A DNA stretch of 64,000 bases from Rhodobacteraceae bacterium Alg231-30 (GTDB taxonomy: Bacteria; Pseudomonadota; Alphaproteobacteria; Rhodobacterales; Rhodobacteraceae): NCBI GenBank assembly GCA_900143615.1, contig FREU01000003.1, forward strand, positions 62,001-126,000, given 5' to 3'. Positions 1 through 9,247 of the stretch are shown here, piece by piece. How positions within the stretch are numbered: position 1 is the first letter of the stretch; each line of letters begins with the position of its first letter. A program made the position numbers and the translations under genes. The notes under the pieces were generated by a model. That model had not been told where the DNA came from. It searched no databases and worked only from the letters and a program-made list of their open reading frames with translations.

Positions 1-881
1 TACCACACGCGCCTCATTTGGCTGTGACAGGCCGTCCCTGGCCGGGGTCAGTTGCCGTTTATGATGCACTGGAAGACAAGGATTATCGGGTCAATCGTCT
101 GATCACCGGGGCTGCAGTTGTCGGAACAACCAAAACACCACTGCACCGCGCGCGCATCGGCCTGTGGGACAGGGGGGAGGCACTTGAAGTAAGCCTTGTA
201 TCTGGTGCTGTTCAATCGATTGAGCAAGGTGCGATGCTAAGGGGGGGGAACCTCGCAGCAATTGGGGATGGAACCTCGGGCACTTGGGAGGTGTTCCAAT
301 TTCAGAATGCTGAATTGATTGGAGAGGATCGCTACTGGCTTGCCAATCGGCTGCGCGGGCAACTTGGGACGGATGCATTAATGCCTGACTTTTGGCCAGA
401 GAATTCATGGTTTGTGTTATTGGATCCGCGGGTGGTGCAGATTGATCTCGCCAGCAGCTCTCGCAACCTTGCGCGACACTATCGGATTGGGCCAGCGTTG
501 AGGGGGCTAGATGATCCGTCATATTCGGAACATGTCGAGGCCTTTGCCGGCAACGGTCTTCGCCCGCTTTCTCCGGTTCATTTGAGAGCCAGAACATCGG
601 AAAATGGTGACCTAGCTTTGACATGGGTGCGACGCAGTCGCATCGATGCTGACAATTGGGAGCTCGCGGATGTTCCGTTGGGAGAGGAGCGAGAAGCTTA
701 CCAAGTGCGGGTCTACTCCGAAAACACGATTTTGCGGGAAGCGACTACCACAGTGCCGAGTTGGACATATGCGGCGCAGAACTGGGTGCAAGATCAACAA
801 ACGGGACCGTTGAGGGTCGAAGTTGCACAGATTTCAGCACGGTTTGGGGCGGGGCTAAGCGGTGTTCTCTCATTGGCGTGA
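1..881 (+). CDS. GTA tail-tip / host-specificity protein (gp15-like), 3' part
   Basis: The frame is open to the left edge (first whole codon at base 3) and ends in TGA at 879-881, so only about 292 C-terminal residues are visible. The apparent TTG start at 18 is just the first start-like codon inside a longer gene. I recognise the C-terminal region of the large gp15 protein of alphaproteobacterial gene transfer agents. Landmarks are RYWLANRLRGQLGTD, SWFVLLDPRVVQ, and a fibronectin-like end with LALTWVRRSRIDADNW. In the family this protein forms the tail tip and baseplate of the particle and contacts the recipient cell. A run of eight G at 241-248 lies inside the gene. The family call is from recognition of sequence style; it could also be a related prophage tail protein. 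Confidence 0.8.
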   Translation, partial: PHAPHLAVTGRPWPGSVAVYDALEDKDYRVNRLITGAAVVGTTKTPLHRARIGLWDRGEALEVSLVSGAVQSIEQGAMLRGGNLAAIGDGTSGTWEVFQFQNAELIGEDRYWLANRLRGQLGTDALMPDFWPENSWFVLLDPRVVQIDLASSSRNLARHYRIGPALRGLDDPSYSEHVEAFAGNGLRPLSPVHLRARTSENGDLALTWVRRSRIDADNWELADVPLGEEREAYQVRVYSENTILREATTTVPSWTYAAQNWVQDQQTGPLRVEVAQISARFGAGLSGVLSLA

Positions 882-1011
882 AGATCGCGCCGGTTGCCTT
901 TGCGTTCACATTTCGGTGTATTCCAGCTTACGATTGGAGGCATCACGCCTTTGAATTTGCGAGGCAACGCTTATGTGGTGTAGTCTGATCAGATCAGAAA
1001 GAGGGCGAGCT

Positions 1012-1830
1012 ATGGCTAAAACGCGCACCAATATCACCGAACTGGATCCGGTTTGGCAAAGGATTACTGCTGAGGCTGAACAGGCAGTTCAAGACGAGCC
1101 TTTGATGGGCGGTCTCGTACACGCCTGTGTTTTGCACCATAATTCAATCGAGCGTGCCCTGAGCTATCGTTTTGCGGCCAAGCTGTCTTCAAACGAAATG
1201 TCGATGGTGATTTTGCGTGAGATCGCGGATGAAGTCTTTAGCGAGGCGCCGGAAGTGGTTGAGGCTGCACGCTCTGATTTGATGGCCGTTTTTGAACGTG
1301 ATCCAGCGTGCCACCGTTTGTTGCAGCCGATTTTATTCTTCAAAGGGTATCAGGCCGTTCAGGCTTATCGCATCGGAAACTGGCTCTGGAAACAGGGCCG
1401 CACTGATCTGGCCTACTTTATTCAGATGCGCACCAGCGAAATCTTTGGGATCGACATTCATCCGGCGGCCACCATTGGCAAGGGCATCATGATTGATCAT
1501 GCCCATTCGATTGTGATTGGGGAAACTGCGGTTGTCGGCGACAATGTCTCAATGCTGCACTCGGTCACGCTTGGCGGGACGGGCAAAGAAGAAGAGGACC
1601 GTCATCCTAAAATTGGCGATGGGGTGCTGATTGGCGCGGGTGCCAAGGTGCTGGGAAATATCTCAGTTGGACATTGCAGTCGCGTTGCTGCGGGGTCGGT
1701 GGTTTTGCAAGACGTGCCACCGTGCTCGACGGTTGCGGGTGTTCCCGCCAAGATTGTAGGAGCTGCTGGATGTGACCAGCCGGCCATCGAGATGCGTCAA
1801 AACCTTTCGGATTGCAAAGGCGCGCTTTGA
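1012..1830 (+). CDS. cysE: Serine O-acetyltransferase
   Basis: Makes O-acetylserine from serine and acetyl-CoA, the first committed step of cysteine synthesis in the cytoplasm. The 272-residue protein has an N-terminal helical half and a C-terminal left-handed beta helix of hexapeptide repeats. The catalytic pair is visible as D148 (IDIHP) and H163 (IDHAHS), with the same 15-residue spacing as in E. coli CysE. TLGGTGKEEEDRHPKIGDG is the usual substrate/cofactor loop. I chose ATG 1012 because GAAAGAGGG lies just upstream; an in-frame ATG at 973 has no ribosome site and adds an atypical 13-residue head. It follows the GTA gene by 130 bases and ends in a strong terminator. Confidence 0.96.
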   Translation: MAKTRTNITELDPVWQRITAEAEQAVQDEPLMGGLVHACVLHHNSIERALSYRFAAKLSSNEMSMVILREIADEVFSEAPEVVEAARSDLMAVFERDPACHRLLQPILFFKGYQAVQAYRIGNWLWKQGRTDLAYFIQMRTSEIFGIDIHPAATIGKGIMIDHAHSIVIGETAVVGDNVSMLHSVTLGGTGKEEEDRHPKIGDGVLIGAGAKVLGNISVGHCSRVAAGSVVLQDVPPCSTVAGVPAKIVGAAGCDQPAIEMRQNLSDCKGAL

Positions 1831-1850
1831 GTTTTCAAGCAGATTGAAGA

Positions 1851-1886
1851 AGGGCGCGTCGAGTTTAGATCGACGCGCCCTTTTTG
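1851..1886 (+). terminator. Rho-independent terminator of cysE
   Basis: Perfect 12-bp stem AGGGCGCGTCGA (1851-1862) with TCGACGCGCCCT (1870-1881), 7-nt loop, followed by a T-rich tract. It sits 20 bases after the cysE stop. The minus-strand side lacks a T tract, so it mainly serves cysE. Confidence 0.92.
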
Positions 1887-1907
1887 TTTCGAGTAAATAT
1901 TCGGAAT

Positions 1908-3203
1908 TCAAGCAAGCATGGCCATCGGGTTTTCTAGATTGTCGACAATGGCTTGCAGAAGTTGTGCACCAAGGGCTCCGTCGATCACACGATGATCCAC
2001 CGAAAGCGTAACAGACATCACTGTTGCGACTTCGACTTGCCCATCAGCTGTTGCGATTGGTTTCTTTGTACCAGCTCCAACCGCCAAAATCGCGCCGTGT
2101 GGCGGGTTGATGACCGCATCAAAGTTGTCGATCCCGAACATCCCCAGATTGGAAATGGCAAAGCTGCCGCCTTGATACTCATGCGGTGCAAGCTTGCGAT
2201 CGCGCGCACGGCCAGCAAGATCTTTCATTTCTCCGGACAATGACGAGAGTGACTTTGTGTCTGAATCCCGAAGTACGGGGGTGAACAATCCGCCCTCAAT
2301 CGCCACCGCAACAGCAACATCCGACGGGGAAAGTTTTAGAATGCGATCCCCAGCCCAGACAGCGTTGGCGTCAGGCACTTGTTGCAGGGCAAGTGCGCAG
2401 GCCTTGATGATGAAATCGTTGACTGAGAGTTTTACTCCACGCATTTCCAATTGCGCGTTTAACTGAGCGCGGAACGTAAGTAGAGCATCGAGTTTAATAT
2501 CACGGCGCAAATAGAAATGCGGAATGGATTGTTTGGCTTCTGTTAGGCGGGCCGCAATGGTCTTGCGCATGCCATCCAAAGCGACTTCTTCAAAGTCACG
2601 ATCCTGATACATTTTCAGAACCGCGTCCGTGGATGGCCCTGCCGCCACAGCTGTTTTGCCAGGGGCGACCGCTCGAACCGTCTGTTCGGTTGCGGAAGTC
2701 GTCGCAGGTTTTGCAGTTTCGAGATCGGCTTTTACGATTCGGCCTTTTGGCCCGCTGCCTGTGAGCGTGCTCAAGTCAATTCCCTTGTCCGCTGCGATCC
2801 TGCGCGCCAGTGGTGAGGCAAAAACCCGTTGCCCATTTGTTGCCGCTGTCGATGTGGGAGATGTTTTGGCGGGGGCACTTACTGGCGCTGGTGTTGTGTC
2901 TGCTTCTGATGCTGGCGCTGGGGCAGCAGTTGGTTTGCCGGATACATCATCAAGGCTTTCGCCTTCTTCGAGCAAAATTGCGATGGGGGCGTTGACCTGT
3001 ACTCCTTCGGTACCCTCGCTCACAAGAATTTTGCCGATTGTGCCTTCGTCGACGGCTTCAAACTCCATTGTCGCCTTGTCGGTCTCAATCTCGGCAATCA
3101 AATCACCTGAGGCAACCGTGTCGCCTTCGGCAACCAGCCATTTGGCCAATGTGCCTTCTTCCATCGTTGGAGACAGGGCAGGCATGAGAATTTCTGTTGG
3201 CAT
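1908..3203 (-). CDS. pdhC: Pyruvate dehydrogenase E2, dihydrolipoamide acetyltransferase
   Basis: Core of the pyruvate dehydrogenase complex; transfers the acetyl group from the lipoyl arm to CoA. The 431 residues read in order: one lipoyl domain (1-80, lipoylated K43 in ETDKA), an Ala/Pro/Thr-rich hinge (about 85-123), the peripheral E1/E3-binding domain (about 126-162, FASPLARRIAADKGIDL), a second hinge, and the catalytic domain (about 205-431) with H404 and D408 in DHRVIDG. A single lipoyl domain is usual in alphaproteobacteria, where E1-beta carries another. The start is 13 nt after pdhB with AAAGGAGG upstream. Last gene of the pdhABC operon. Confidence 0.97.
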   Translation of the reverse strand: MPTEILMPALSPTMEEGTLAKWLVAEGDTVASGDLIAEIETDKATMEFEAVDEGTIGKILVSEGTEGVQVNAPIAILLEEGESLDDVSGKPTAAPAPASEADTTPAPVSAPAKTSPTSTAATNGQRVFASPLARRIAADKGIDLSTLTGSGPKGRIVKADLETAKPATTSATEQTVRAVAPGKTAVAAGPSTDAVLKMYQDRDFEEVALDGMRKTIAARLTEAKQSIPHFYLRRDIKLDALLTFRAQLNAQLEMRGVKLSVNDFIIKACALALQQVPDANAVWAGDRILKLSPSDVAVAVAIEGGLFTPVLRDSDTKSLSSLSGEMKDLAGRARDRKLAPHEYQGGSFAISNLGMFGIDNFDAVINPPHGAILAVGAGTKKPIATADGQVEVATVMSVTLSVDHRVIDGALGAQLLQAIVDNLENPMAMLA

Positions 3204-3216
3204 GATCCGTCCTCCT

Positions 3217-4590
3217 TTAGCGATATGTCACGTGTTTCACGGCGGCGATGACATCGTCGGTTGTAACCAGGGCCAGCTTTTCGAGATTGGCGGCATAGGG
3301 CATTGGAACATCCTTGCCGGTGCAGTTGATCACCGGAGCGTCCAGATAATCAAATGCGCGCTCCATAATCGTGGCAGACAGATGGTTGCCGATTGAGCTG
3401 ACCGGCCAGCCTTCTTCAACCGTCACACAGCGGTTTGTCTTCATCACAGAAGCAATCACGGTGTCGTAATCGATCGGGCGTAGGGTTCTAAGATCGATCA
3501 CTTCTGCGCTGATGCCTTCCGCAGCGAGCTTTTCTGCGGCATCGAGCGCGTATTGCACACCAATACCAAAGCTCACCAATGTCACATCCGAGCCTTCGCG
3601 CCAAATGCGAGCTTTGCCAAAGGGCACGGTGAAGTCATCTAGGACCGGAACGTCAAAACTGCGCCCATAAAGGATTTCATTTTCCAGGAAAATCACCGGG
3701 TTGGGGTCGCGAATTGCGGATTTGAGCAATCCTTTGGCGTCGGAGGCGGAGTAGGGCATCACCACTTTGAGACCAGGGATTTGAGCATACCAGGCTGCAT
3801 AGTCCTGACTGTGTTGCGCGCCAACACGGGCGGCGGCCCCATTTGGCCCACGAAAGACCATTTGCGCCCCCATTTGACCGCCCGACATATAGAGCGTCTT
3901 GGCCGCAGAGTTGATAATCTGGTCAATGGCTTGCATTGCAAAGTTAAAGGTCATGAACTCGACAATGGGTTTGAGCCCGCCAAAGGCTGCACCGACGCCA
4001 ATTCCGGCGAAACCGTGCTCGGTGATTGGAGTGTCGATCACTCGTTTGGAGCCGAATTCGTCCAGCAGGCCCTGAGACACTTTGTAGGCGCCTTGGTATT
4101 CGGCCACTTCCTCACCCATGATGAAGACGTCCTCATCGCTGCGCATTTCTTCGGCCATAGCGTCGCGCAGTGCTTCGCGCACGGTTTGCTGTTTCAGCTG
4201 AGTGCCTTCGGGCCAGTCAGGGCTTGTATCAGGCTCTGGCGCGCTGTTTCGAGCGGCAGCAGCAGAGGCAGGCGCCTCGGAGGCCAGAGGGGCCGCCTCG
4301 TTGCCTGCGTCGGACGCCTGTGGCGCCTCCAGTTGCGCAATATCCTCGCCGTCTTCAGCCAAAATGGCGATAGCCGTATTCACCGCGACGTTTTCGGTGC
4401 CCTCAGCGATCAGAATTTTGCCAATCACACCTTCGTCGACGGCTTCAAACTCCATCGTCGCCTTGTCGGTTTCAATTTCGGCTAGGATGTCGCCGGATTG
4501 GACTGTATCACCTTCTTTGACCAACCATTTGGCCAATGTGCCTTCTTCCATCGTCGGCGATAGAGCGGGCATGAGAATTTGTGTAGCCAT
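3217..4590 (-). CDS. pdhB: Pyruvate dehydrogenase E1 beta subunit with N-terminal lipoyl domain
   Basis: Beta chain of the thiamine-diphosphate E1 that decarboxylates pyruvate. The 457-residue protein has an extra lipoyl domain (1-80, K43 in ETDKA) joined by an Ala-rich linker (about 85-135) to a normal transketolase-type E1-beta ([14 protein letters not shown] onward, [31 protein letters not shown]). This fusion is characteristic of alphaproteobacterial PDH. The lipoyl domain is nearly the same as that of pdhC. I use ATG 4590, preceded by GAGGAAC; an in-frame TTG at 4614 touching the pdhA stop has no better ribosome site. Gaps of 24 and 13 nt to pdhA and pdhC indicate one transcript. Confidence 0.97.
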   Translation of the reverse strand: MATQILMPALSPTMEEGTLAKWLVKEGDTVQSGDILAEIETDKATMEFEAVDEGVIGKILIAEGTENVAVNTAIAILAEDGEDIAQLEAPQASDAGNEAAPLASEAPASAAAARNSAPEPDTSPDWPEGTQLKQQTVREALRDAMAEEMRSDEDVFIMGEEVAEYQGAYKVSQGLLDEFGSKRVIDTPITEHGFAGIGVGAAFGGLKPIVEFMTFNFAMQAIDQIINSAAKTLYMSGGQMGAQMVFRGPNGAAARVGAQHSQDYAAWYAQIPGLKVVMPYSASDAKGLLKSAIRDPNPVIFLENEILYGRSFDVPVLDDFTVPFGKARIWREGSDVTLVSFGIGVQYALDAAEKLAAEGISAEVIDLRTLRPIDYDTVIASVMKTNRCVTVEEGWPVSSIGNHLSATIMERAFDYLDAPVINCTGKDVPMPYAANLEKLALVTTDDVIAAVKHVTYR

Positions 4591-4614
4591 TGTTTTGTTC
4601 CTCGAGTCCGTCAA

Positions 4615-5604
4615 TCAGGCGTAGATGTCTGTCCAAAGCTCGGAAGTGTCCGGCAATGGGCTTTCTTTGGCGAAATCAGCACTGGCGTTGACCACGGCCT
4701 TAATCTCTTTGTCGATGGTCTTGAGCTGTTCCTCAGTGGCGTGTTTACCTTCAAGGATCATCTGGCGCACGTTTTCGATGGCATCGCGTTCTTCGCGCAT
4801 TTTCTGCACTTCTTCGCGGGTGCGGTATTTCGCCGGATCAGACATAGAGTGGCCGCGATAGCGGTATGTCTTGACCTCCAGAATATAGGGGCCTTTGCCC
4901 TTGCGGCAGTGCGTCACAGCCCGCTCACCCGCGTCTTTGACCGCGAGGACATCCATGCCGTCGACCATTTCACCCTCGATGCCAAACGCCTCACCGCGGT
5001 GATAGATGTCTTTGGTTGAGGTCGAGCGCATTTGCGCGGTGCCCATGGCGTATTGATTGTTTTCAATCACAAAAATGACTGGCAACTTCCAAAGGGCCGC
5101 CATGTTGAAAGTTTCATAAACCTGTCCCTGGTTCGCCGCTCCATCGCCGAAATAGGTGAAAGTGACCCGCCCATTGTCGCGATATTTGTCAGCAAATGCC
5201 AGACCTGCGCCAAGGGGAACTTGGGCACCCACGATACCGTGGCCGCCGTAGAAATGTTTCTCCTTGGAGAACATGTGCATCGAGCCGCCCTTGCCTTTGG
5301 AGTAGCCGCCAGCGCGTCCTGTCAGCTCGGCCATGACGCCATTGGCATCCATGCCACAAGCGAGCATATGGCCGTGGTCGCGGTAGGACGTTATGCGTTT
5401 GTCGCCTTCTTCAGCGGCGGCTTCCAGCCCGACAACAACGGCTTCTTGTCCTATGTAAAGATGGCAGAATCCGCCGATGAGGCCCATGCCGTAGAGTTGG
5501 CCGGCTTTTTCCTCAAAGCGGCGTATGAGCAGCATATCGCGGTAGAATTGCGTGAGCTCCTCGCCAGAAACATTGGTTTTTTTTGCGGCGCGCCGTGCTG
5601 CCAT
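4615..5604 (-). CDS. pdhA: Pyruvate dehydrogenase E1 alpha subunit
   Basis: Alpha chain of PDH E1; with PdhB it binds thiamine diphosphate and Mg and forms hydroxyethyl-ThDP from pyruvate. Length 329 residues, normal for the alphaproteobacterial type. The ThDP motif begins near residue 152 (GDGAANQG) and closes with ENNQYAMGT. The loop YRGHSMSDPAKYRTREE matches the region phosphorylated in mitochondrial E1-alpha. The N terminus is rich in Ala/Arg/Lys. First gene of the pdh operon, 95 nt downstream of the FtsB/DivIC-like gene, a neighbour relation common in this family. Confidence 0.97.
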   Translation of the reverse strand: MAARRAAKKTNVSGEELTQFYRDMLLIRRFEEKAGQLYGMGLIGGFCHLYIGQEAVVVGLEAAAEEGDKRITSYRDHGHMLACGMDANGVMAELTGRAGGYSKGKGGSMHMFSKEKHFYGGHGIVGAQVPLGAGLAFADKYRDNGRVTFTYFGDGAANQGQVYETFNMAALWKLPVIFVIENNQYAMGTAQMRSTSTKDIYHRGEAFGIEGEMVDGMDVLAVKDAGERAVTHCRKGKGPYILEVKTYRYRGHSMSDPAKYRTREEVQKMREERDAIENVRQMILEGKHATEEQLKTIDKEIKAVVNASADFAKESPLPDTSELWTDIYA

Positions 5605-5699
5605 GGCCTGCTCTCCCCCAGTAAAATAGTTTAGCCTTAAACTAAGCTTGGGGGGATTTTAGCGCATCAGGGCAAATGTGGCGAGAGGAAACGGAAATC

Positions 5700-6002
5700 T
5701 CAGCGGATGACGATCTCGTCAGCGCGGATCATGCCCAAAACATCGCGGGCCTGTTGGTCCAGAAGATCCAGATCCAGATAGATATCTGACAGGCGGCGGG
5801 TGAGATTTTCCATGCGTTCGACGTCTGCGGTGACTTCTGCCAATTCGCTAGCAAGTCTTTCTTTTTGCGCATTAATTTCAACGCGCTGAAAGAGTCCGTA
5901 GTCGCCTTGGACAGCCGCAAAAGTGAAGTAAGAAGATAAAGCAAACGCGAGCCCGAAAAACACGAGCACGCCATAAGCTGGTCTGGATTTCTGCATTGTC
6001 AT
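5700..6002 (-). CDS. FtsB/DivIC-type septum formation initiator protein
   Basis: Small bitopic membrane protein of 100 residues: short cytoplasmic head, one transmembrane helix (about residues 10-30, YGVLVFFGLAFALSSYFTF), then a periplasmic coiled coil (AQKERLASELAEVTADVERMENL) and a conserved short tail with LDQQARDVLGMIRADE. This matches the FtsB/DivIC family, which links FtsL and FtsQ in the divisome. ATG codons at 6002 and 5996 are both possible. Located upstream of pdhA on the same strand. The family is clear; the exact role is inferred. Confidence 0.88.
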   Translation of the reverse strand: MTMQKSRPAYGVLVFFGLAFALSSYFTFAAVQGDYGLFQRVEINAQKERLASELAEVTADVERMENLTRRLSDIYLDLDLLDQQARDVLGMIRADEIVIR

Positions 6003-6053
6003 CGCTGCCTCATCGCGCGTCCTTTTCGGACGTCTGATGACACTATGGCATAG

Positions 6054-6087
6054 TTCACAAGCTTTGTGAATCCTCTAAGTTTGTGAA
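6054..6087. promoter_or_regulatory. Candidate operator: TTCACAA-N3-TTGTGAA plus a third half-site
   Basis: Perfect 7-bp inverted repeat TTCACAA (6054-6060) / TTGTGAA (6064-6070) and a further TTGTGAA at 6081-6087, 17 bases on in direct orientation. It lies 52 bp upstream of the FtsB-like gene start. The bound protein is unknown; assignment as an operator is inference. Confidence 0.4.
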
Positions 6088-6321
6088 AGTGCGTTTGTTT
6101 TCAGGCTGATCTTAAGCACTGTTGAAGGGGGGTGATCCGCCCAATCGGTCTCAAAAAATGCGCCGTTTCCGGCCAAGGATTAACCTATTTTGGAGCGCAA
6201 AACTGGGCGGCTGTATCGCGTCGGTATTACGTCGGTATTGCGACAGTGTCGTTTCTCAAAATGCCAAGACGTGAGATGTAACACCGCCGCGCTTTACTGA
6301 AACACCTCGGTGATATGCCAT
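6088..6321. other. Gap between the FtsB-like gene and the aldolase terminator
   Basis: No convincing gene on either strand. An 11-base near-tandem repeat (CGTCGGTATT twice, 6219-6240) is visible. The rest probably holds the promoter for the FtsB-like gene; I cannot pin down -35/-10 boxes. Confidence 0.4.
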
Positions 6322-6359
6322 AAGAAAAGGGCAAAGCCGCGCGCGCAGGCTTTGCCCTT
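6322..6359 (-). terminator. Terminator of the class I aldolase gene
   Basis: 12-bp perfect stem AAGGGCAAAGCC (6327-6338) / GGCTTTGCCCTT (6348-6359) with a GCGCGCGCA loop. Read on the minus strand the stem is followed by TTTTCTTA, 25 nt after the fba stop. Confidence 0.88.
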
Positions 6360-6383
6360 ATTTAACTTTTGAGCGGAGGCAGT

Positions 6384-7277
6384 TTAGCCTGCGATGGAGG
6401 CCTGATAGATGTTCTCGATGGCCCCGCCGATCATGTCGTTGAACGCCGCTTCGTCTTGCTGTGCATTCAGACCCTCGGTCAGCGCGCGCGAGAAGCTGGC
6501 GATCATGCCGCTGTTCTGTGCGAGTTTCGCGTTGGCTTCTTCACGGTTGTAGCCGCCAGAGAGGGCCACAACTTTCATCACACGAGGATGATCTACCAGC
6601 GCTTTGTATTGATTGGCGCTCTCAGGCAGAGTCAATTTTAGCATGATCTGCTGATCGGCAGGCAGGGCGTCGAGGGCGGATTTGATCTCGGCCAAGAGGA
6701 TGTCTTCGGCGTCCGCTTTGTCCGCGATGGTGATGTTGATTTCGGGCTCAAGGATTGGCATCAGGCCGTGGCCAATGATCTGCTCGCCGATCATGAATTG
6801 TTGGGCCACGATGGCACGAATGCCGTCGGTGTTGGCGGCGTTCACAACCGAGCGCATTTTGGTGCCAAAGACGCCTTTGGCGGCGGCACGCTCGCAGAGT
6901 GTGTCCAACTCGGGCATCGGCTTCATCAGCTGAACGCCGTTTGCTTCCGCTTCAAGACCTTTGTCGACTTTCAGGAAAGGCACAACGCCGCGCTGCTCCC
7001 AAAGGTATTGCGCGCTGGGGGTGCCGTCGATGTCGCGATCCATGGTCATTTCAAACAGGATTGCGCCGACCACTTTGTCGCCAGTAAAGGCAGGCGCCTG
7101 TGCGATACGGGCGCGCATGCCGTGGATCAGATCGAACATTTCGGCTTCGGAGCTATATCCGTCTTCTTCGATGCCATAAAGACGCAGTGCTTTTGGGGTC
7201 GATCCGCCAGATTGGTCCAGTGCGGCAATAAAGCCCTGACCCGAGGTGATTTTTTCTGCTTGAGACTGTTTGGACAT
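6384..7277 (-). CDS. Class I fructose-bisphosphate aldolase
   Basis: Cleaves fructose-1,6-bisphosphate to glyceraldehyde-3-phosphate and dihydroxyacetone phosphate through a Schiff base, without metal. The 297 residues match the bacterial class I family: FIAALDQSGGSTPKAL at the N terminus, GAILFEMTMDRDIDG, FLKVDKGLEAE, EPEINI, the MLKLTLPE strand carrying a candidate Schiff-base lysine, and VVALSGGYNREEAN near the end. No sign of the zinc ligands of class II enzymes. It lies downstream of pgk on the same strand with a 130-nt gap, so the two glycolytic/gluconeogenic genes may be co-expressed. It has its own terminator. Confidence 0.95.
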   Translation of the reverse strand: MSKQSQAEKITSGQGFIAALDQSGGSTPKALRLYGIEEDGYSSEAEMFDLIHGMRARIAQAPAFTGDKVVGAILFEMTMDRDIDGTPSAQYLWEQRGVVPFLKVDKGLEAEANGVQLMKPMPELDTLCERAAAKGVFGTKMRSVVNAANTDGIRAIVAQQFMIGEQIIGHGLMPILEPEINITIADKADAEDILLAEIKSALDALPADQQIMLKLTLPESANQYKALVDHPRVMKVVALSGGYNREEANAKLAQNSGMIASFSRALTEGLNAQQDEAAFNDMIGGAIENIYQASIAG

Positions 7278-7407
7278 GTCGTTTCCGCCTGAAAAATAAA
7301 TATGTGTCGGGCCGTGGCCCTTTGGTCCCGCTTCTAGTGGAGCGAGACCAAGCTTGCAATTGTGGTGGCGCTAACCGTTCGCGTAAACAGGTGGCTAGCG
7401 GGTGAAA

Positions 7408-8598
7408 TTATTGGCTTAAAGCTGCCACACCGGGCAGTTCTTTGCCTTCCATCCATTCAAGGAAGGCGCCGCCTGCGGTTGAAATATAGGTGAAATCTGC
7501 GGCTGCACCGGAGGCATTCAGCGCTGCGACGGTATCGCCGCCACCGGCCACCGAAATCAAAGCGCCGGATTTGCTGAGGCTGGCGGCCTTGAGGGCTGCG
7601 GCGTCAGTGGCGGTATTAAAGGGTTCGATTTCAAAGGCACCAAGTGGGCCATTCCAGATCAGGGTCTTGGCCGCTTCAAAGACTTCGGAGACTTTGGCAA
7701 CGCTGTCAGGGCCTGCATCAAGGATCATGGCATCTGCCGGACAGGCATCAGCGGCCACCACTTCGTTGTCCGCATTGGCGGCAAATTCGCGGGCCACAAC
7801 CACATCGGTGGGCAGAACGATGTTACAACCAGCGGTGTGCGCTTTGGTCATGATCTCGCGGGCGGTGTCGGTCATGTCGTGCTCGGCCAGTGATTTGCCC
7901 ACATCAATGCCTTGGGCGGCAAGGAATGTGTTGGCCATGCCGCCACCGATCACTAGATGATCGACTTTGGCGACGAGATTTCCCAAGAGTTCCAGTTTGG
8001 TGGAGACTTTGGCGCCACCAACCACGGCAACAACAGGGCGTTTGGGTTCGCCAAGCGCGCTTTCGAGTGCGGAAAGCTCGGCCTGCATCAAACGACCCGC
8101 GCAGGAGGGCAGGGCGTGGGCCAAACCGCAGGTGGAGCTGTGCGCGCGGTGGGCGGCGGAAAACGCATCGTTGCAGAAGATGTCGCCAAGCGCGGCCATT
8201 TTGGCAGTTAGCTCGGCGTCGTTTTTGGTTTCGCCTGCATGATAGCGGGTGTTTTCCAGCAGCAGCACTTGTCCATCCGCCAGCGCATCCACTGCGGCTT
8301 GGGCTGCAGGGCCAACGCAATCGGCGGCAAACATCACCGGCGCCTCAAAAGCGGCTTCAAGCGCGGGGACAAGTTGCTGCAGGCTCATCTCGGGCACACG
8401 TTCACCTTTGGGGCGGCCAAAGTGGGCCAGAAGGATCGGTTTGCCGCCCGCCGCAAGAATGTCGCGCACGGTTGGCACAATGCGGTCGATGCGGGTGGTA
8501 TCGGTGACTTGGCCGTCAGCCACAGGGACGTTGATATCGACACGTGTCAAAACGCGTTTGCCGGACAGATCGATTTGGTCGAGAGTTTTCCAAGCCAT
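7408..8598 (-). CDS. pgk: Phosphoglycerate kinase
   Basis: Catalyses the reversible transfer between 1,3-bisphosphoglycerate/ADP and 3-phosphoglycerate/ATP. The 396-residue protein has both Rossmann halves: [19 protein letters not shown] and the N-terminal phosphoglycerate basic patch; [13 protein letters not shown] and [14 protein letters not shown] at the hinge; [11 protein letters not shown] for the nucleotide side. I use ATG 8598 ([11 protein letters not shown]) with GGAG about 10 nt upstream; longer in-frame starts up to 8667 give an atypical head and overlap the ribosome site. It is divergent from the cyclophilin genes across 136 bp. Confidence 0.97.
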   Translation of the reverse strand: MAWKTLDQIDLSGKRVLTRVDINVPVADGQVTDTTRIDRIVPTVRDILAAGGKPILLAHFGRPKGERVPEMSLQQLVPALEAAFEAPVMFAADCVGPAAQAAVDALADGQVLLLENTRYHAGETKNDAELTAKMAALGDIFCNDAFSAAHRAHSSTCGLAHALPSCAGRLMQAELSALESALGEPKRPVVAVVGGAKVSTKLELLGNLVAKVDHLVIGGGMANTFLAAQGIDVGKSLAEHDMTDTAREIMTKAHTAGCNIVLPTDVVVAREFAANADNEVVAADACPADAMILDAGPDSVAKVSEVFEAAKTLIWNGPLGAFEIEPFNTATDAAALKAASLSKSGALISVAGGGDTVAALNASGAAADFTYISTAGGAFLEWMEGKELPGVAALSQ

Positions 8599-8734
8599 GA
8601 TCACGAACTCCATAGGAATATCAAAAAAATGTTGCCCCTTTCCTAGCGGAAACAGGGCATGGGTCAATGCGTCTATTGGCTTTCTTGGTCTGCATGATTA
8701 ACTAGCGCTCAAAGTATTTCAGAGGAGCGCCGAC

Positions 8735-9247
8735 ATGGCCGAGATCAAAGATCCCGAAAACACTATCCTGATGGAACTCAAAGATGGAACCGTCATCATC
8801 GAATTGATGGCTGACGTGGCCCCGGGTCACAGCGCGCGCATGAAAGAGCTGGCACGCTCGGGTCAGTATGACAACGTCTGCTTTCACCGCGTGATCGACG
8901 GCTTTATGGCCCAGACCGGTGATGTGGCCAACGGCAACATGGAAAAAGACTTTAACCTGCGCTCGGCGGGTACAGGTGGGTCGGACCTGCCAAACCTGAA
9001 AGCTGAATTCTCCAAGCTGCCGCATGATCGTGGCACATTGGGCGCAGCCCGCAGCCAGAACCCTGACTCGGCTAACAGCCAGTTTTTCATCAACTTCAAA
9101 GACAACCATTTTCTGAACGGTCAATACACCGTTTATGGTCGCGTGATTGCGGGCATGGAGCTGGTGGATAACATCGTTAAGGGCGAGCCGCCTGTGAACC
9201 CTGATCGTATGGTTTCGGTAAAGGTGGCTGCTGATGTCGACGCTTAA
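8735..9247 (+). CDS. Cytoplasmic cyclophilin-type peptidyl-prolyl isomerase
   Basis: Catalyses cis-trans isomerisation of proline peptide bonds. The 170-residue protein is a single cyclophilin domain with FHRVIDGFMAQTGD, the GSDLPNLKAEF loop and NSQFFINFKDN, which hold the catalytic Arg and Gln/Phe residues. No signal peptide, so cytoplasmic. ATG is preceded by GAGGAGCG. It overlaps the next gene, a second cyclophilin with a signal peptide, by 14 nt; the two are translationally linked and probably arose by tandem duplication. Confidence 0.95.
   Translation: MAEIKDPENTILMELKDGTVIIELMADVAPGHSARMKELARSGQYDNVCFHRVIDGFMAQTGDVANGNMEKDFNLRSAGTGGSDLPNLKAEFSKLPHDRGTLGAARSQNPDSANSQFFINFKDNHFLNGQYTVYGRVIAGMELVDNIVKGEPPVNPDRMVSVKVAADVDA

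Noticed and set aside
2629-3396. 255-residue plus frame
   Set aside because: Antisense across pdhC and pdhB; shadow.
7322-7351. Imperfect hairpin between fba and pgk
   Set aside because: 6+4 bp with a mismatch and no T tract; not strong enough to call a terminator.
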